Below are positions 52,289 through 60,765 of a stretch of DNA of 64,000 nt, one piece after another (the stretch's first letter is position 1; every line of letters begins with the position of its first letter). The position numbers and the translations under genes were made by a program. The DNA comes from Prado023 sp963747335 (lineage in GTDB: Bacteria; Actinomycetota; Actinomycetes; S36-B12; CAIYMF01). The notes beneath the pieces are model-generated. The model made no database searches and was not told where the DNA came from. It worked only from the letters and a program-made list of their open reading frames with translations. The stretch spans positions 434,001 to 498,000 of the forward strand of contig CAVVEV010000012.1 of NCBI GenBank assembly GCA_963747335.1. Reading direction: 5' to 3'.

Positions 52289-53484
52289 GCAACACCGAGC
52301 TGCTGACGGAGGTCACCGCCCCTGCCCCGGAGCCGAAGAGGGACCGACGGGGGTGGGTCGACCAGGTCGTGCTCTACCTCCTGTCGTTCCTGCTGGCCCT
52401 GGTCATCAGCGGGTTCCTCATCGCCTTCGCCGACGAGGATGTCCGCGAATCGGCCAAGTACTTCTTCTCCCAGCCGATGGACACGATCAGCGCCGCATGG
52501 ACCTCGGTGTCCGAGGCGTACAAGGCGCTGTTCTCCGGCTCGGTGATCAACTTCAGCGCGTACACGGTCGCCGGGGCGCTCAAGCCATTCACGGAGACGC
52601 TCTACACCTCGACGTCGCTGATCCTCGCCGGCCTGGCCGTGGCGCTGCCGTTCCGGGCTGGGTTGTTCAACATCGGCGCCCAGGGCCAGCTGATCATGGG
52701 TGCGATCTTCGCGGGCTACGTCGGCTTCGCACTGTCCATGCCCTTCCCGATCCACCTGATCGTGGCGATCCTGGCGGGCCTGCTCGGGGGTGCGATCTGG
52801 GGCGGGATCGTGGGCGTGCTCAAGTCCCAGACCGGGGCGCACGAGGTGATCGTCACCATCATGCTCAACTGGATCGCGATCTACTTCCTGCAGTTCCTGT
52901 TGACGAAGGACGCCTTCCAGCGCCCGGGCCGCGACGACCCCCTGAGCCCGGCGGTGGCCACGACCGCACGCCTCCCCAAGATCCTCGGCGAGGACTACCG
53001 GCTGAACGTCGGCTTCCTGCTCGCCCTGGGCGCTGCCGCGTTCGTCTGGTGGCTGCTCGAGCGCTCGACGGTCGGGTTCGAGTTCCGCGCCGTCGGGGCC
53101 AACCCGAACGCCGCGCGCACCGCCGGCATCAACGTGAAGCGCGCGCTCACGAGCGTGATGCTGATCGCCGGTGGCCTGGCCGGCCTCGCGGGCATGAACC
53201 AGATCCTCGGAGGCGCCACCGAGTACGCACTGGGCAATGGGATCGCCGGGGAGATCGGGTTCGATGCGATCACCGTCGCGCTGCTCGGGCGGAGCAACCC
53301 GATCGGGGTTGTCTTCGCCGGCATCCTGATGGGGGGCCTGCGAGCGGGTGGGTCGTCGATGCAGGCCGCCACGGGCACCCCCATCGACATCGTGCTCGTG
53401 GTTCAGTCACTGATCGTGCTGTTCATCGCAGCACCACCCCTTGTCCGCAAGATCTTCCGCCTACGGGCCCCGAAGCCGGAGTAG
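52285..53484 (+). CDS. Nucleoside ABC transporter permease 1
   Basis: The 399-residue permease of the BPD_transp_2 family has about ten helices. Landmarks are the large first extracytoplasmic loop (residues about 45-95), SLILAGLAVALPFRAGLFNIGAQGQL, GAHEVIVTIMLNWIAIYFL and the second-half loop FRAVGANPNAARTAGINVKRA, which contacts the ATPase. It pairs with the next permease to form the channel and is co-translated with the ATPase (4-base overlap). Confidence 0.94.
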   Translation: MSNTELLTEVTAPAPEPKRDRRGWVDQVVLYLLSFLLALVISGFLIAFADEDVRESAKYFFSQPMDTISAAWTSVSEAYKALFSGSVINFSAYTVAGALKPFTETLYTSTSLILAGLAVALPFRAGLFNIGAQGQLIMGAIFAGYVGFALSMPFPIHLIVAILAGLLGGAIWGGIVGVLKSQTGAHEVIVTIMLNWIAIYFLQFLLTKDAFQRPGRDDPLSPAVATTARLPKILGEDYRLNVGFLLALGAAAFVWWLLERSTVGFEFRAVGANPNAARTAGINVKRALTSVMLIAGGLAGLAGMNQILGGATEYALGNGIAGEIGFDAITVALLGRSNPIGVVFAGILMGGLRAGGSSMQAATGTPIDIVLVVQSLIVLFIAAPPLVRKIFRLRAPKPE

Positions 53485-53499
53485 AAGGAGCTGATCGAC

Positions 53500-54783
53500 A
53501 TGGCAACCGCCACTGCCCCCGCCCCGGCCGCCGCCGAGCCCGAGGTCCTGCGCCCGATCTCCTACAAGGCACCCGTGACCATGGGGATCTTCGCTGTCCT
53601 GGCCCTCGTCCTGTTCGGAATCCGGGGGGACTCCGGGACGTCCACGACCTTCGACCTGACCCTGGGCGGAGAGGCACTGGCCATCCCGGACCTGGTCGTG
53701 CCCTCCAAGGCCTTCTCGCTGCTCATGGCCCTGATCTGCCTGGCCCTGGCCGGGCTGGCGCTGCGGTGGTCCCGCCAGCGCCAGCCGGTCCCGGCCTGGG
53801 CGCTCGCGCTGTTCGGGGTCGCCTTCATCATGTCGTTCCTGTCCGCGGTGGCCGCAGGCAAGGCCATCCCGCTGACCGGGCTCCTGCAGGGCACCGTGCT
53901 GCTCAGCGTCCCGCTGATCTTCGGTGCCCTGTCCGGCGTGCTGTGCGAGCGGGCCGGCGTGGTGAACATCGCGATCGAGGGCCAGCTGCTGGCCGGCGCA
54001 TTCCTGTCCGCACTGGTCGGATCGCTGACGAACAGCCTGCTGGCCGGGCTGATCGCCGCCGTCGTCGCCGGTGTGGCCGTGAGCACGATCCTGGCCGTGT
54101 TCGCGGTGAAGTACTTCGTCGACCAGGTGATCGTCGGTGTCGTCGTCAACACCCTGGTGCTGGGCGTGACGTCGTTCTTCTACACCGCCGTCATGACCGA
54201 CGATCCCGAGACCTACAACTCGCCCCCGGTGATGCAGCCGATCGCGATCCCCATCCTCAGCGACATCCCGGTGATCGGCCCGGTGCTGTTCAACCAGTCG
54301 CTCATCGTGTACCTGATGTACCTGATCGCGGCACTGGTGCACGTCGCGCTGTTCAAGACCCGGTGGGGCCTGCGCGTGAGGGCCGTGGGCGAGCACCCCA
54401 AGGCCGCGGACACGGTGGGCATCGACGTGAACAGGTTGCGCTTCCGCAACGTCCTGCTCGGTGGTGCGGTCTCCGGCCTCGGTGGCGCCTTCTTCACCCT
54501 GGGCTCCGTCGGCGCCTTCGGCAAGAACATGACCGCGGGCAAGGGGTTCATCGCCCTGGCCGCCATGATCTTCGGCCGCTGGTCGCCCCTCGGCGCGATC
54601 GGCGCAGCGCTCCTCTTCGGCTTCGCCGACCAGCTCCAGCAGGTGCTGAGCATCATCGGAACGCCGATCCCGAGCCAGTTCATGCTGATGGCGCCCTACC
54701 TCGCGACCCTCTTCGCGGTCGCCGGCCTGGCCGGCCGGTCGCGGGCCCCGGCCGCCGACGGCATCCCGTACATCAAGTCGTGA
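53500..54783 (+). CDS. Nucleoside ABC transporter permease 2
   Basis: The 427-residue partner permease carries LIFGALSGVLCERAGVVNIAIEGQLLAGA, FVDQVIVGVVVNTLVLGVTSFF and the coupling loop RVRAVGEHPKAADTVGIDVNRLRFRNV, then GLGGAFFTLGSVGAF and a C-terminal helix near MLMAPYLATLFAVAG. It follows permease 1 by 15 bases with AGAAGGAG upstream of ATG 53500. Its stop overlaps cdd. Confidence 0.94.
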   Translation: MATATAPAPAAAEPEVLRPISYKAPVTMGIFAVLALVLFGIRGDSGTSTTFDLTLGGEALAIPDLVVPSKAFSLLMALICLALAGLALRWSRQRQPVPAWALALFGVAFIMSFLSAVAAGKAIPLTGLLQGTVLLSVPLIFGALSGVLCERAGVVNIAIEGQLLAGAFLSALVGSLTNSLLAGLIAAVVAGVAVSTILAVFAVKYFVDQVIVGVVVNTLVLGVTSFFYTAVMTDDPETYNSPPVMQPIAIPILSDIPVIGPVLFNQSLIVYLMYLIAALVHVALFKTRWGLRVRAVGEHPKAADTVGIDVNRLRFRNVLLGGAVSGLGGAFFTLGSVGAFGKNMTAGKGFIALAAMIFGRWSPLGAIGAALLFGFADQLQQVLSIIGTPIPSQFMLMAPYLATLFAVAGLAGRSRAPAADGIPYIKS

Positions 54784-55199
54784 ACGCCCCCGAGGTGCAT
54801 CCGGCCGGCATCGACTGGGCTGGGCTGCGGGCGGCCGCGGCCGCAGCGGCGCAGCACGCGTACGTGCCCTACTCGCACTTCCCGGTCGGGGTCGCCGGGT
54901 TGGTCGACGACGGGCGCGTGGTCTCCGGGTGCAACGTGGAGAACGCCTCGTACGGGCTGACACTCTGCGCCGAGTGCGGCATGGTCTCGGACCTGCACGC
55001 GTCCGGCGGTGGTCGCCTGGTGGCAGTCGTGTGCGTCGACGCGCACGGCGAGGACCTGATGCCCTGCGGGCGCTGCCGGCAACTGCTGTGGGAGCACGGC
55101 GGACCGACCTGCCTGGTGCACACCCCGCGGGGGATCCTGCCGATGACCGCGGTCCTGCCCGACGCGTTCGACGTCGACGACCTGCGCACCCGCATGTGA
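54780..55199 (+). CDS. cdd: Cytidine deaminase
   Basis: The 139-residue tetrameric-type enzyme deaminates cytidine and deoxycytidine to (deoxy)uridine. Zinc ligands and catalytic Glu are in CAECGMVSD and PCGRCRQLLWE; the substrate loop is GCNVENASYGLTLCAE. Residue order PYSHFPVGVAG matches the family. GTG 54780 overlaps the permease stop by four bases, so imported nucleosides meet this enzyme directly from the same mRNA. Confidence 0.95.
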   Translation: MNAPEVHPAGIDWAGLRAAAAAAAQHAYVPYSHFPVGVAGLVDDGRVVSGCNVENASYGLTLCAECGMVSDLHASGGGRLVAVVCVDAHGEDLMPCGRCRQLLWEHGGPTCLVHTPRGILPMTAVLPDAFDVDDLRTRM

Positions 55200-55212
55200 C
55201 CTGAGGAGCACC

Positions 55213-57288
55213 ATGGCCAGCGCCCTGAGCATCACCGACCCCGACGACCTCGCGGTCGCCACCATGCGGACCCTGGCGATGGACGCCGTGCAGGCGGCCA
55301 ACTCAGGGCACCCCGGAACGCCCATCGCCCTGGCCCCGGTCGCCTACACCCTGTGGCAGGAGTACCTGCGGTTCGATCCCGAGGTGCCGATCTGGGCCAA
55401 CCGCGACCGGTTCGTGCTCTCCGCCGGGCATGCCTCGACCCTGCTGTACTCGCTGCTGCACCTGACCGGGGTGAAGGCAGTCAATCCCAAGTACGAGACC
55501 CTCGGCGAGCCCTCGGTGAGCCTCGACGACATCCGGCGCTTCCGCCAGCTGGACTCCCGGTGCCCGGGACACCCCGAGTACCGGTGGACAGCCGGGGTGG
55601 AGTGCACGACCGGCCCCCTGGGCACCGGCTACGCCACCAGCGTCGGCATGGCCATGGGCTCGAAGTGGATGGCGGCCACGTTCAACCGCCCCGGCTTCGA
55701 GCTGTTCGACTTCGACGTCTACGCGGTCGGTGGCGATGGCTGCATGATGGAGGGGGTCGCCCAGGAGGCCGCGTCCCTGGCCGGCCACCTGCAGCTGGAC
55801 AACCTCTGCTGGATCTACGACAACAACGAGATCACCATCGAGGGCAGCACGCAGCTGGCCTTCAGCGACGACATCGCCACCAAGTTCATCAGCCTCGGAT
55901 GGAACGTCACGCGGGTCGGGGACGCCAACGACCGGCGCATGCTGGCGCGGGCATTCGACCGGTTCCGGGCCGAGCCCAACCGCCCCACGCTGATCATCGT
56001 GGACTCGCGGATCGCCTACGGCGCGCCGACCAAGGAGGGCACCCACGGCGCCCACGGGGAGCCGCTCGGGGAGGAGGAGATCCGCGGCGCCAAGCGCTTC
56101 TACGGCTGGCCCGAGGATGAGACGTTCCTCGTGCCCGACGAGGTGTACGCGCACTTCGACGCGGGGATCGGTGCCCGGGGCCGGGCGCTGCGCACCGACT
56201 GGGAGGCGCTGTTCGCCCAGTACGCCGAGCAGTACCCCGACCTGGCCGACCAGCTGGACCGGATGCAGCGCCGCGTCCTGCCCGAGGGCTGGGATGCGGG
56301 CATCCCCCAGTTCCCCGCTGACCCGAAGGGGCTGGCGGGTCGGGAGGCGAACGGCACGGTGCTGAACCAGGTGGCCCAGGGCGTGCCGTGGCTGATCGGC
56401 GGAGCCAGCGACCTCGGGCCCTCGACCAAGACCCTGCTCACCTTCGACGGTGCCGGCCACTTCTCCGCCGCGGAGCCGGCAGGGCGCAACCTGCACTTCG
56501 GCGTCCGCGAGCACGCCGCCGGCTGCATCGCGAACGGTCTGTCCCTGTGCAAGGTGCGGCCCTACCAGGCAGGGTTCCTGATATTCTCGGACTTCCAGCG
56601 CGGGGCCATCCGGCTGTCCGCACTGATGGAGCTGCCGGTCATCCACGTCTTCACGCATGACTCGATCGGGGTCGGCGAGGACGGCCCGACCCACCAGCCC
56701 GTCGAGCAGATGGTGTCGCTGCGCGCGGTGCCCGGGCTGATCGACATCCGGCCCTGCGACGCCAACGAGGTCGCCGAGGCGTGGCGCCTCCTGATGCCGC
56801 TGCGGCACTCGCCGGTGGCGCTGTTCCTGTCGCGCCAGGCGCTGCCCACACTCGACCGGCAGCGGTTCGCCCCGGCATCCGGACTGGCGCGGGGCGCCTA
56901 CGTGCTGGCCGATCCCCCGGACGGGTCAGATCCCGAGCTGATCCTCATCGGCAGCGGCTCCGAGGTCCACCTCGCAGTGGACGCCTACGAGGTCCTGACC
57001 GCAGAGGGGGTTGCGGTGCGGGTGGTCAGCATGCCCTCCTGGGAGCTGTTCGACCGCCAGGACGTGGCCTACCGGGAGTCCGTGCTGCCTGCGGCGATCC
57101 GGGCGCGGGTCTCCGTCGAGGAGGGCTCGACCCTCGGCTGGGCTCGGTTCGTCCCCGACGGTGCTGTGATCGGGATGTCGACGTTCGGCGCCTCCGCGCC
57201 GCTCAAGGAGCTGCTGCGCAGGTTCGGGTTCACCCCGGACGCCGTGCTGGCTGCCGCCCGGGAGCAGCTCGCACGTCACCGTGGATGA
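55213..57288 (+). CDS. tkt: Transketolase
   Basis: The 691-residue thiamine-diphosphate enzyme moves two-carbon units between sugar phosphates. The first domain starts RTLAMDAVQAANSGHPGTPIALAP; the ThDP motif is GDGCMMEGVAQEAAS ... NNEITIEG; the second domain has HDSIGVGEDGPTHQPVEQ, and the third ends with SVEEGSTLGWARFVPDG. GAGGAGC precedes ATG 55213. It lies between cdd and add in a nucleoside operon, where pentose phosphate released from nucleosides would be its substrate. It may be a second copy beside a housekeeping transketolase; not testable here. Confidence 0.95.
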   Translation: MASALSITDPDDLAVATMRTLAMDAVQAANSGHPGTPIALAPVAYTLWQEYLRFDPEVPIWANRDRFVLSAGHASTLLYSLLHLTGVKAVNPKYETLGEPSVSLDDIRRFRQLDSRCPGHPEYRWTAGVECTTGPLGTGYATSVGMAMGSKWMAATFNRPGFELFDFDVYAVGGDGCMMEGVAQEAASLAGHLQLDNLCWIYDNNEITIEGSTQLAFSDDIATKFISLGWNVTRVGDANDRRMLARAFDRFRAEPNRPTLIIVDSRIAYGAPTKEGTHGAHGEPLGEEEIRGAKRFYGWPEDETFLVPDEVYAHFDAGIGARGRALRTDWEALFAQYAEQYPDLADQLDRMQRRVLPEGWDAGIPQFPADPKGLAGREANGTVLNQVAQGVPWLIGGASDLGPSTKTLLTFDGAGHFSAAEPAGRNLHFGVREHAAGCIANGLSLCKVRPYQAGFLIFSDFQRGAIRLSALMELPVIHVFTHDSIGVGEDGPTHQPVEQMVSLRAVPGLIDIRPCDANEVAEAWRLLMPLRHSPVALFLSRQALPTLDRQRFAPASGLARGAYVLADPPDGSDPELILIGSGSEVHLAVDAYEVLTAEGVAVRVVSMPSWELFDRQDVAYRESVLPAAIRARVSVEEGSTLGWARFVPDGAVIGMSTFGASAPLKELLRRFGFTPDAVLAAAREQLARHRG

Positions 57289-57333
57289 CCCACGACTCGA
57301 TGTGGGGCGTTCGGCGCCGATAACCTGTCGGGC

Positions 57334-58434
57334 ATGACCCTGGACCTCGAGACCTGCCGGCGCGCACCCAAGGTGCTGCTCCACGACCACCTCGATGGCG
57401 GCCTGCGCCCCCAGACGGTGGTGGAGCTGGCGGCCGAAACGGGGTACGGCGAGCTTCCGACGACCGATCCGGTCGAGCTCGGCCGCTGGTTCCGTGAGTC
57501 CGCCGACTCCGGGTCGTTGGTGCGCTACCTGGAGACGTTCGCCCATACGGTCGGGGTGATGCAGTCCGCCGGGGCGCTGACCCGCGTCGCACGGGAGTGC
57601 GCCGAGGATCTGGCGGCCGACGGCGTCGTCTATGCCGAGGTCCGCTTCGCGCCCGAGCTGCACATCGAGGGAGGGCTGAGCCTGGAGGAGGTCATCGAGG
57701 CGGTCCTGGCCGGGTTCGCCGAGGGCGAGCGGGCCGCTGCCGCCGCCGGTCGGCCGATCGTCATGCGGGCCCTGCTGATCGCCATGCGCACCGCGGCGCG
57801 CAGCACCGAGATCGCCCAGCGTGTGATCACCTATCGCGATGCCGGCGTGGTCGGCTTCGACATCGCCGGTGCGGAGGAGGGCTACCCGCCGACCCGGCAC
57901 CTGGATGCGTTCGAGTACCTGCGCCGCGAGAACGCGCACTTCACGATCCATGCCGGCGAGGCCTTCGGGCTCCCGAGCATCTGGGAGGCGATCCAGTGGT
58001 GCGGCGCCGAGCGCCTCGGCCACGGCGTGCACATCATGGACGACATCGCCGCACAGCCCGACGGCTCGGTGCACCTCGGCCGGCTGGCGTCCTACATCCG
58101 TGACCGGCGCGTCCCCCTGGAGATGTGTCCCAGTTCGAACGTGCAGACCGGCGCCGCCCGATCCATCGCCGAGCACCCGATCGGCCTGCTGCGCACGCTG
58201 GGCTTCCGGGTCACCGTCAACACGGACAACCGGCTGATGTCGAGCACGTCGATGAGCAACGAGATGCTCCTGCTCTCCCAGGCCTTCGGCTACGAGCTGG
58301 CCGATGTGCAGTGGCTGACCGTCAATGCGATGAAGTCGGCGTTCCTTCCGTTCGACCAGCGGCTGCGGATGATCAACGAGGTGATCAAGCCGGGGTACGC
58401 CTCGATGGCGCTGAGCGACATGATGATGGGCTGA
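57334..58434 (+). CDS. add: Adenosine deaminase
   Basis: The 366-residue zinc enzyme deaminates adenosine and deoxyadenosine. Zinc ligands H17 and H19 are in LLHDHLDGGLRP; HAGEAFG near residue 206 carries the third His and the catalytic Glu; LGHGVHIMDD near 230 the catalytic His; and VNTDNRLMS near 295 the Asp ligand. TAACCT at 57321-57326 lies eight bases before the ATG, so it is probably leaderless and may have its own promoter despite the 45-bp gap after transketolase. It converges with the uridine kinase-like gene. Confidence 0.96.
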   Translation: MTLDLETCRRAPKVLLHDHLDGGLRPQTVVELAAETGYGELPTTDPVELGRWFRESADSGSLVRYLETFAHTVGVMQSAGALTRVARECAEDLAADGVVYAEVRFAPELHIEGGLSLEEVIEAVLAGFAEGERAAAAAGRPIVMRALLIAMRTAARSTEIAQRVITYRDAGVVGFDIAGAEEGYPPTRHLDAFEYLRRENAHFTIHAGEAFGLPSIWEAIQWCGAERLGHGVHIMDDIAAQPDGSVHLGRLASYIRDRRVPLEMCPSSNVQTGAARSIAEHPIGLLRTLGFRVTVNTDNRLMSSTSMSNEMLLLSQAFGYELADVQWLTVNAMKSAFLPFDQRLRMINEVIKPGYASMALSDMMMG

Positions 58435-58491
58435 CGGCGCGCCGACGTCGTCCGCACTGGGCCCTCCAGACCTGCAGGTGGTCGCCGCGCG

Positions 58492-59115
58492 TCAGCCGTC
58501 GGCCGACACCGAGGCTCGGGCTCGGGCCAGCGCCGCGCGCGTCTCGCGGGCTCCGAGAGGCCGGCACCCCGCGGCCGTCGCACGGTCGATCACGACCTGC
58601 TCCACCCGGTAGAGGTGCATCCCGCGGCGCAGGATCGTCCGGGGCGGCTTGCGCCGGTCCTTGAGATCCCGAGCAGCGCGCCGCACCAGGTTCTTCCAGC
58701 GGTCGCGGTGCACCACGACCGCATCGAGAAGCAGTCCCCGCTCGGACAGCTCGGCCACGAGCTCGGGGGCGAAGATCCCCTCGGCCACGAAGGCCTGGGT
58801 CCCCACGTCGACGACATGGGTCCCGACGGGTCCGTTGGCGGAGATGTCGTACACCGGGACCTCCGCACGACCCTCGCGGCAGAGCTGCTCGAGCGCCTTC
58901 ATCGCGGCCTGTCGGTCCCAGCTGTCCGGGTGGTCCCAGTCGACGATGTCGAGCTCCGGGTGCCGGGGCAGCGAGGGGTCGGTGCCGGCCTTGTAGAAGT
59001 CGTCGAGGTACACCATGGGCATGCCGACGGAGCGCACGATCGTGGACTTGCCGGAGCCGCTGGGCCCTGCCAACAGGATGACGCGTCGGTGGTCGACCCG
59101 GTCCTCAGTACCCAT
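58492..59115 (-). CDS. Uridine kinase-like P-loop kinase
   Basis: The 207-residue protein has a P-loop kinase core: VILLAGPSGSGKSTIVRSVG, MVYLDDFYKAGTDP (acidic residue typical of nucleoside kinases), DIVDWDHPDSWD, and a later RRAARDLKDRRKPPRTILRRG lid region. This resembles uridine kinase/PRK family members found in actinobacterial nucleoside clusters. It would phosphorylate uridine or a related nucleoside. ATG 59115 overlaps the deoC end by 11 bases, so the two genes are coupled. Confidence 0.82.
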   Translation of the reverse strand: MGTEDRVDHRRVILLAGPSGSGKSTIVRSVGMPMVYLDDFYKAGTDPSLPRHPELDIVDWDHPDSWDRQAAMKALEQLCREGRAEVPVYDISANGPVGTHVVDVGTQAFVAEGIFAPELVAELSERGLLLDAVVVHRDRWKNLVRRAARDLKDRRKPPRTILRRGMHLYRVEQVVIDRATAAGCRPLGARETRAALARARASVSADG

Positions 59116-59821
59116 CGCCCGCCGCAGTCGCCGCGTCCTGAGCTGAGCCTGCCGCCGCGGCGTCGAGGCCGTCGAGGACTGCCCGCGTGCCCGACAGGCC
59201 CAACCGGGTGGCACCGGCCGCGACCATCTCCAGGGCTGCTGCCGCCGTGCGCACCCCCCCGCTCGCCTTCACGCCCAGGGTGCCGCCGACGGTGTTGGCC
59301 ATCAGCGAGATCGCGTGGGTGGAGGCGCCGCCCGCGGGATGGAAGCCCGTCGAGGTCTTGACGAAGTCGGCGCCGGCCTCCTGACAGATGATGCAGGCAC
59401 GCACGATCTCGTCGTCGGTCAATGCCGCCGTCTCCAGGATGACCTTGAGCAGGAGGCCGTCCGTGGCGGCCCGAACCGCGCCGACCTCCTTCTCGGTGAC
59501 GCGCCAGAGGCCGGCCTTGATGGCCCCCACATCGACGACCATGTCGACCTCCCCGGCGCCATCGGCCACCGCGTGAGCGGCCTCGGTCGCCTTGATGTCG
59601 GCATGGTGCTTGCCGCTGGGGAAGCCCACCACCGTGCACGTGGCGACCTCGGGGGCGAGCAACCCCTGGGCCAACGGCAGGAACGAGGGCGAGATGCAGA
59701 CGGAGAACACCCCCAGGTCGTTGGCCTCCGCGCACAGCGCCGCCACGTCGTCCGGGGTCGCCTCGGGCTTGAGCAGGGTGTGGTCGACCATACGGGCCAG
59801 CTCGGAACGGGTGAGTGCCAT
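59105..59821 (-). CDS. deoC: Deoxyribose-phosphate aldolase
   Basis: The 238-residue class I aldolase splits 2-deoxyribose-5-phosphate into acetaldehyde and glyceraldehyde-3-phosphate. Landmarks are VDHTLLKPEATPDDV, TVVGFPSGKH, EVDMVVDVGAIKAG, LKVILETAAL with one active-site Lys, DFVKTSTGF with the Schiff-base Lys and GVKASGGVRT. ATG 59821 is chosen since CAGAAT lies seven bases upstream on the minus strand; a longer frame would run into punA's promoter. It is divergent from punA and followed by the uridine kinase-like gene. Confidence 0.96.
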   Translation of the reverse strand: MALTRSELARMVDHTLLKPEATPDDVAALCAEANDLGVFSVCISPSFLPLAQGLLAPEVATCTVVGFPSGKHHADIKATEAAHAVADGAGEVDMVVDVGAIKAGLWRVTEKEVGAVRAATDGLLLKVILETAALTDDEIVRACIICQEAGADFVKTSTGFHPAGGASTHAISLMANTVGGTLGVKASGGVRTAAAALEMVAAGATRLGLSGTRAVLDGLDAAAAGSAQDAATAAGDGY

Positions 59822-59943
59822 GAGGGGCATTCTGGCCCCGGTGACGCGCCCATCGCCCGCCGGGGCACCGCCCGTGGATTCCGCGGTGGCTCGCTCGTCG
59901 CTCGGGGTGCCCCGGTGGCCCGCCAGCGGATAGCGTCGCGGAC

Positions 59944-60765
59944 ATGACACCCAGTGCCCCCCTGCCTGCCGATGACCCCACTGCCGCTGCCGCGCACGCC
60001 GCGGGCCAGCTCGCGGAGCTCACCGGGTCCCCCACCCACGACCTTGCCCTGGTCCTTGGCTCCGGGTGGCTGCCGGCCGTCGACCTTCTCGGCGAGACGC
60101 TCGCCGAGTTCCCCTCCACCGCCCTGCACGGCTTCGCTCCCCCCGCAGTGGCAGGGCATGCCGGCATGATCCGCAGCGTGGCCACGACGTCGGGCGGCCG
60201 CGCGCTGGTGTTCCTCGGACGCACGCACTTCTACGAGGGACGCGGGGTCGAGGCGGTCGTCCACGGGGTGCGCACGGCGGCCGCCGCCGGCTGCCGCACG
60301 ATCGTGCTGACCAACGGGTGCGGCGGGCTGAACCCCGACTGGACGCCCGGAACGCCCGTGCTCATCAGCGACCACATCAACATGACCGGGGCCTCCCCGC
60401 TTCGTGGAGCCACGTTCATCGACCTGACCGACCTCTACTCCGCACGCCTGCGTGCACTCTGCAGGCAGATCGATCCGACGCTGGCCGAGGGCGTGTACAT
60501 GCAGTTCCGCGGCCCCCAGTACGAGACCCCGGCCGAGGTCCGGATGGCCGGGGTCCTCGGTGCCGACCTGGTCGGGATGTCCACCACCCTGGAGGCGATC
60601 GCCGCCCGCGAGGCCGGTATGGAGATCCTCGGGCTGTCATTGGTGACGAACCTCGCAGCGGGGATGACCGGTGAGGCGCTGAACCATGAGGAGGTCCTCG
60701 CAGCCGGGAAGATGGCGGCGGAGCGAATGGGTGGGCTGCTCTCGACAGTGGTGGGCCAGCTGTGA
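59944..60765 (+). CDS. punA: Purine nucleoside phosphorylase (trimeric type)
   Basis: The 273-residue enzyme phosphorolyses purine (deoxy)nucleosides to the base and (deoxy)ribose-1-phosphate. Landmarks are LALVLGSGWLPAVDLL (phosphate loop), FLGRTHFYEGRG, TNGCGGLNPDWTPG, LISDHINMTG, QFRGPQYETPAEVRM with the base-site Glu, and GADLVGMSTTLEAIAA. TAGCGT lies eight bases before the ATG. Its stop overlaps the following phosphomutase gene by four bases, which implies co-translation. Confidence 0.95.
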   Translation: MTPSAPLPADDPTAAAAHAAGQLAELTGSPTHDLALVLGSGWLPAVDLLGETLAEFPSTALHGFAPPAVAGHAGMIRSVATTSGGRALVFLGRTHFYEGRGVEAVVHGVRTAAAAGCRTIVLTNGCGGLNPDWTPGTPVLISDHINMTGASPLRGATFIDLTDLYSARLRALCRQIDPTLAEGVYMQFRGPQYETPAEVRMAGVLGADLVGMSTTLEAIAAREAGMEILGLSLVTNLAAGMTGEALNHEEVLAAGKMAAERMGGLLSTVVGQL

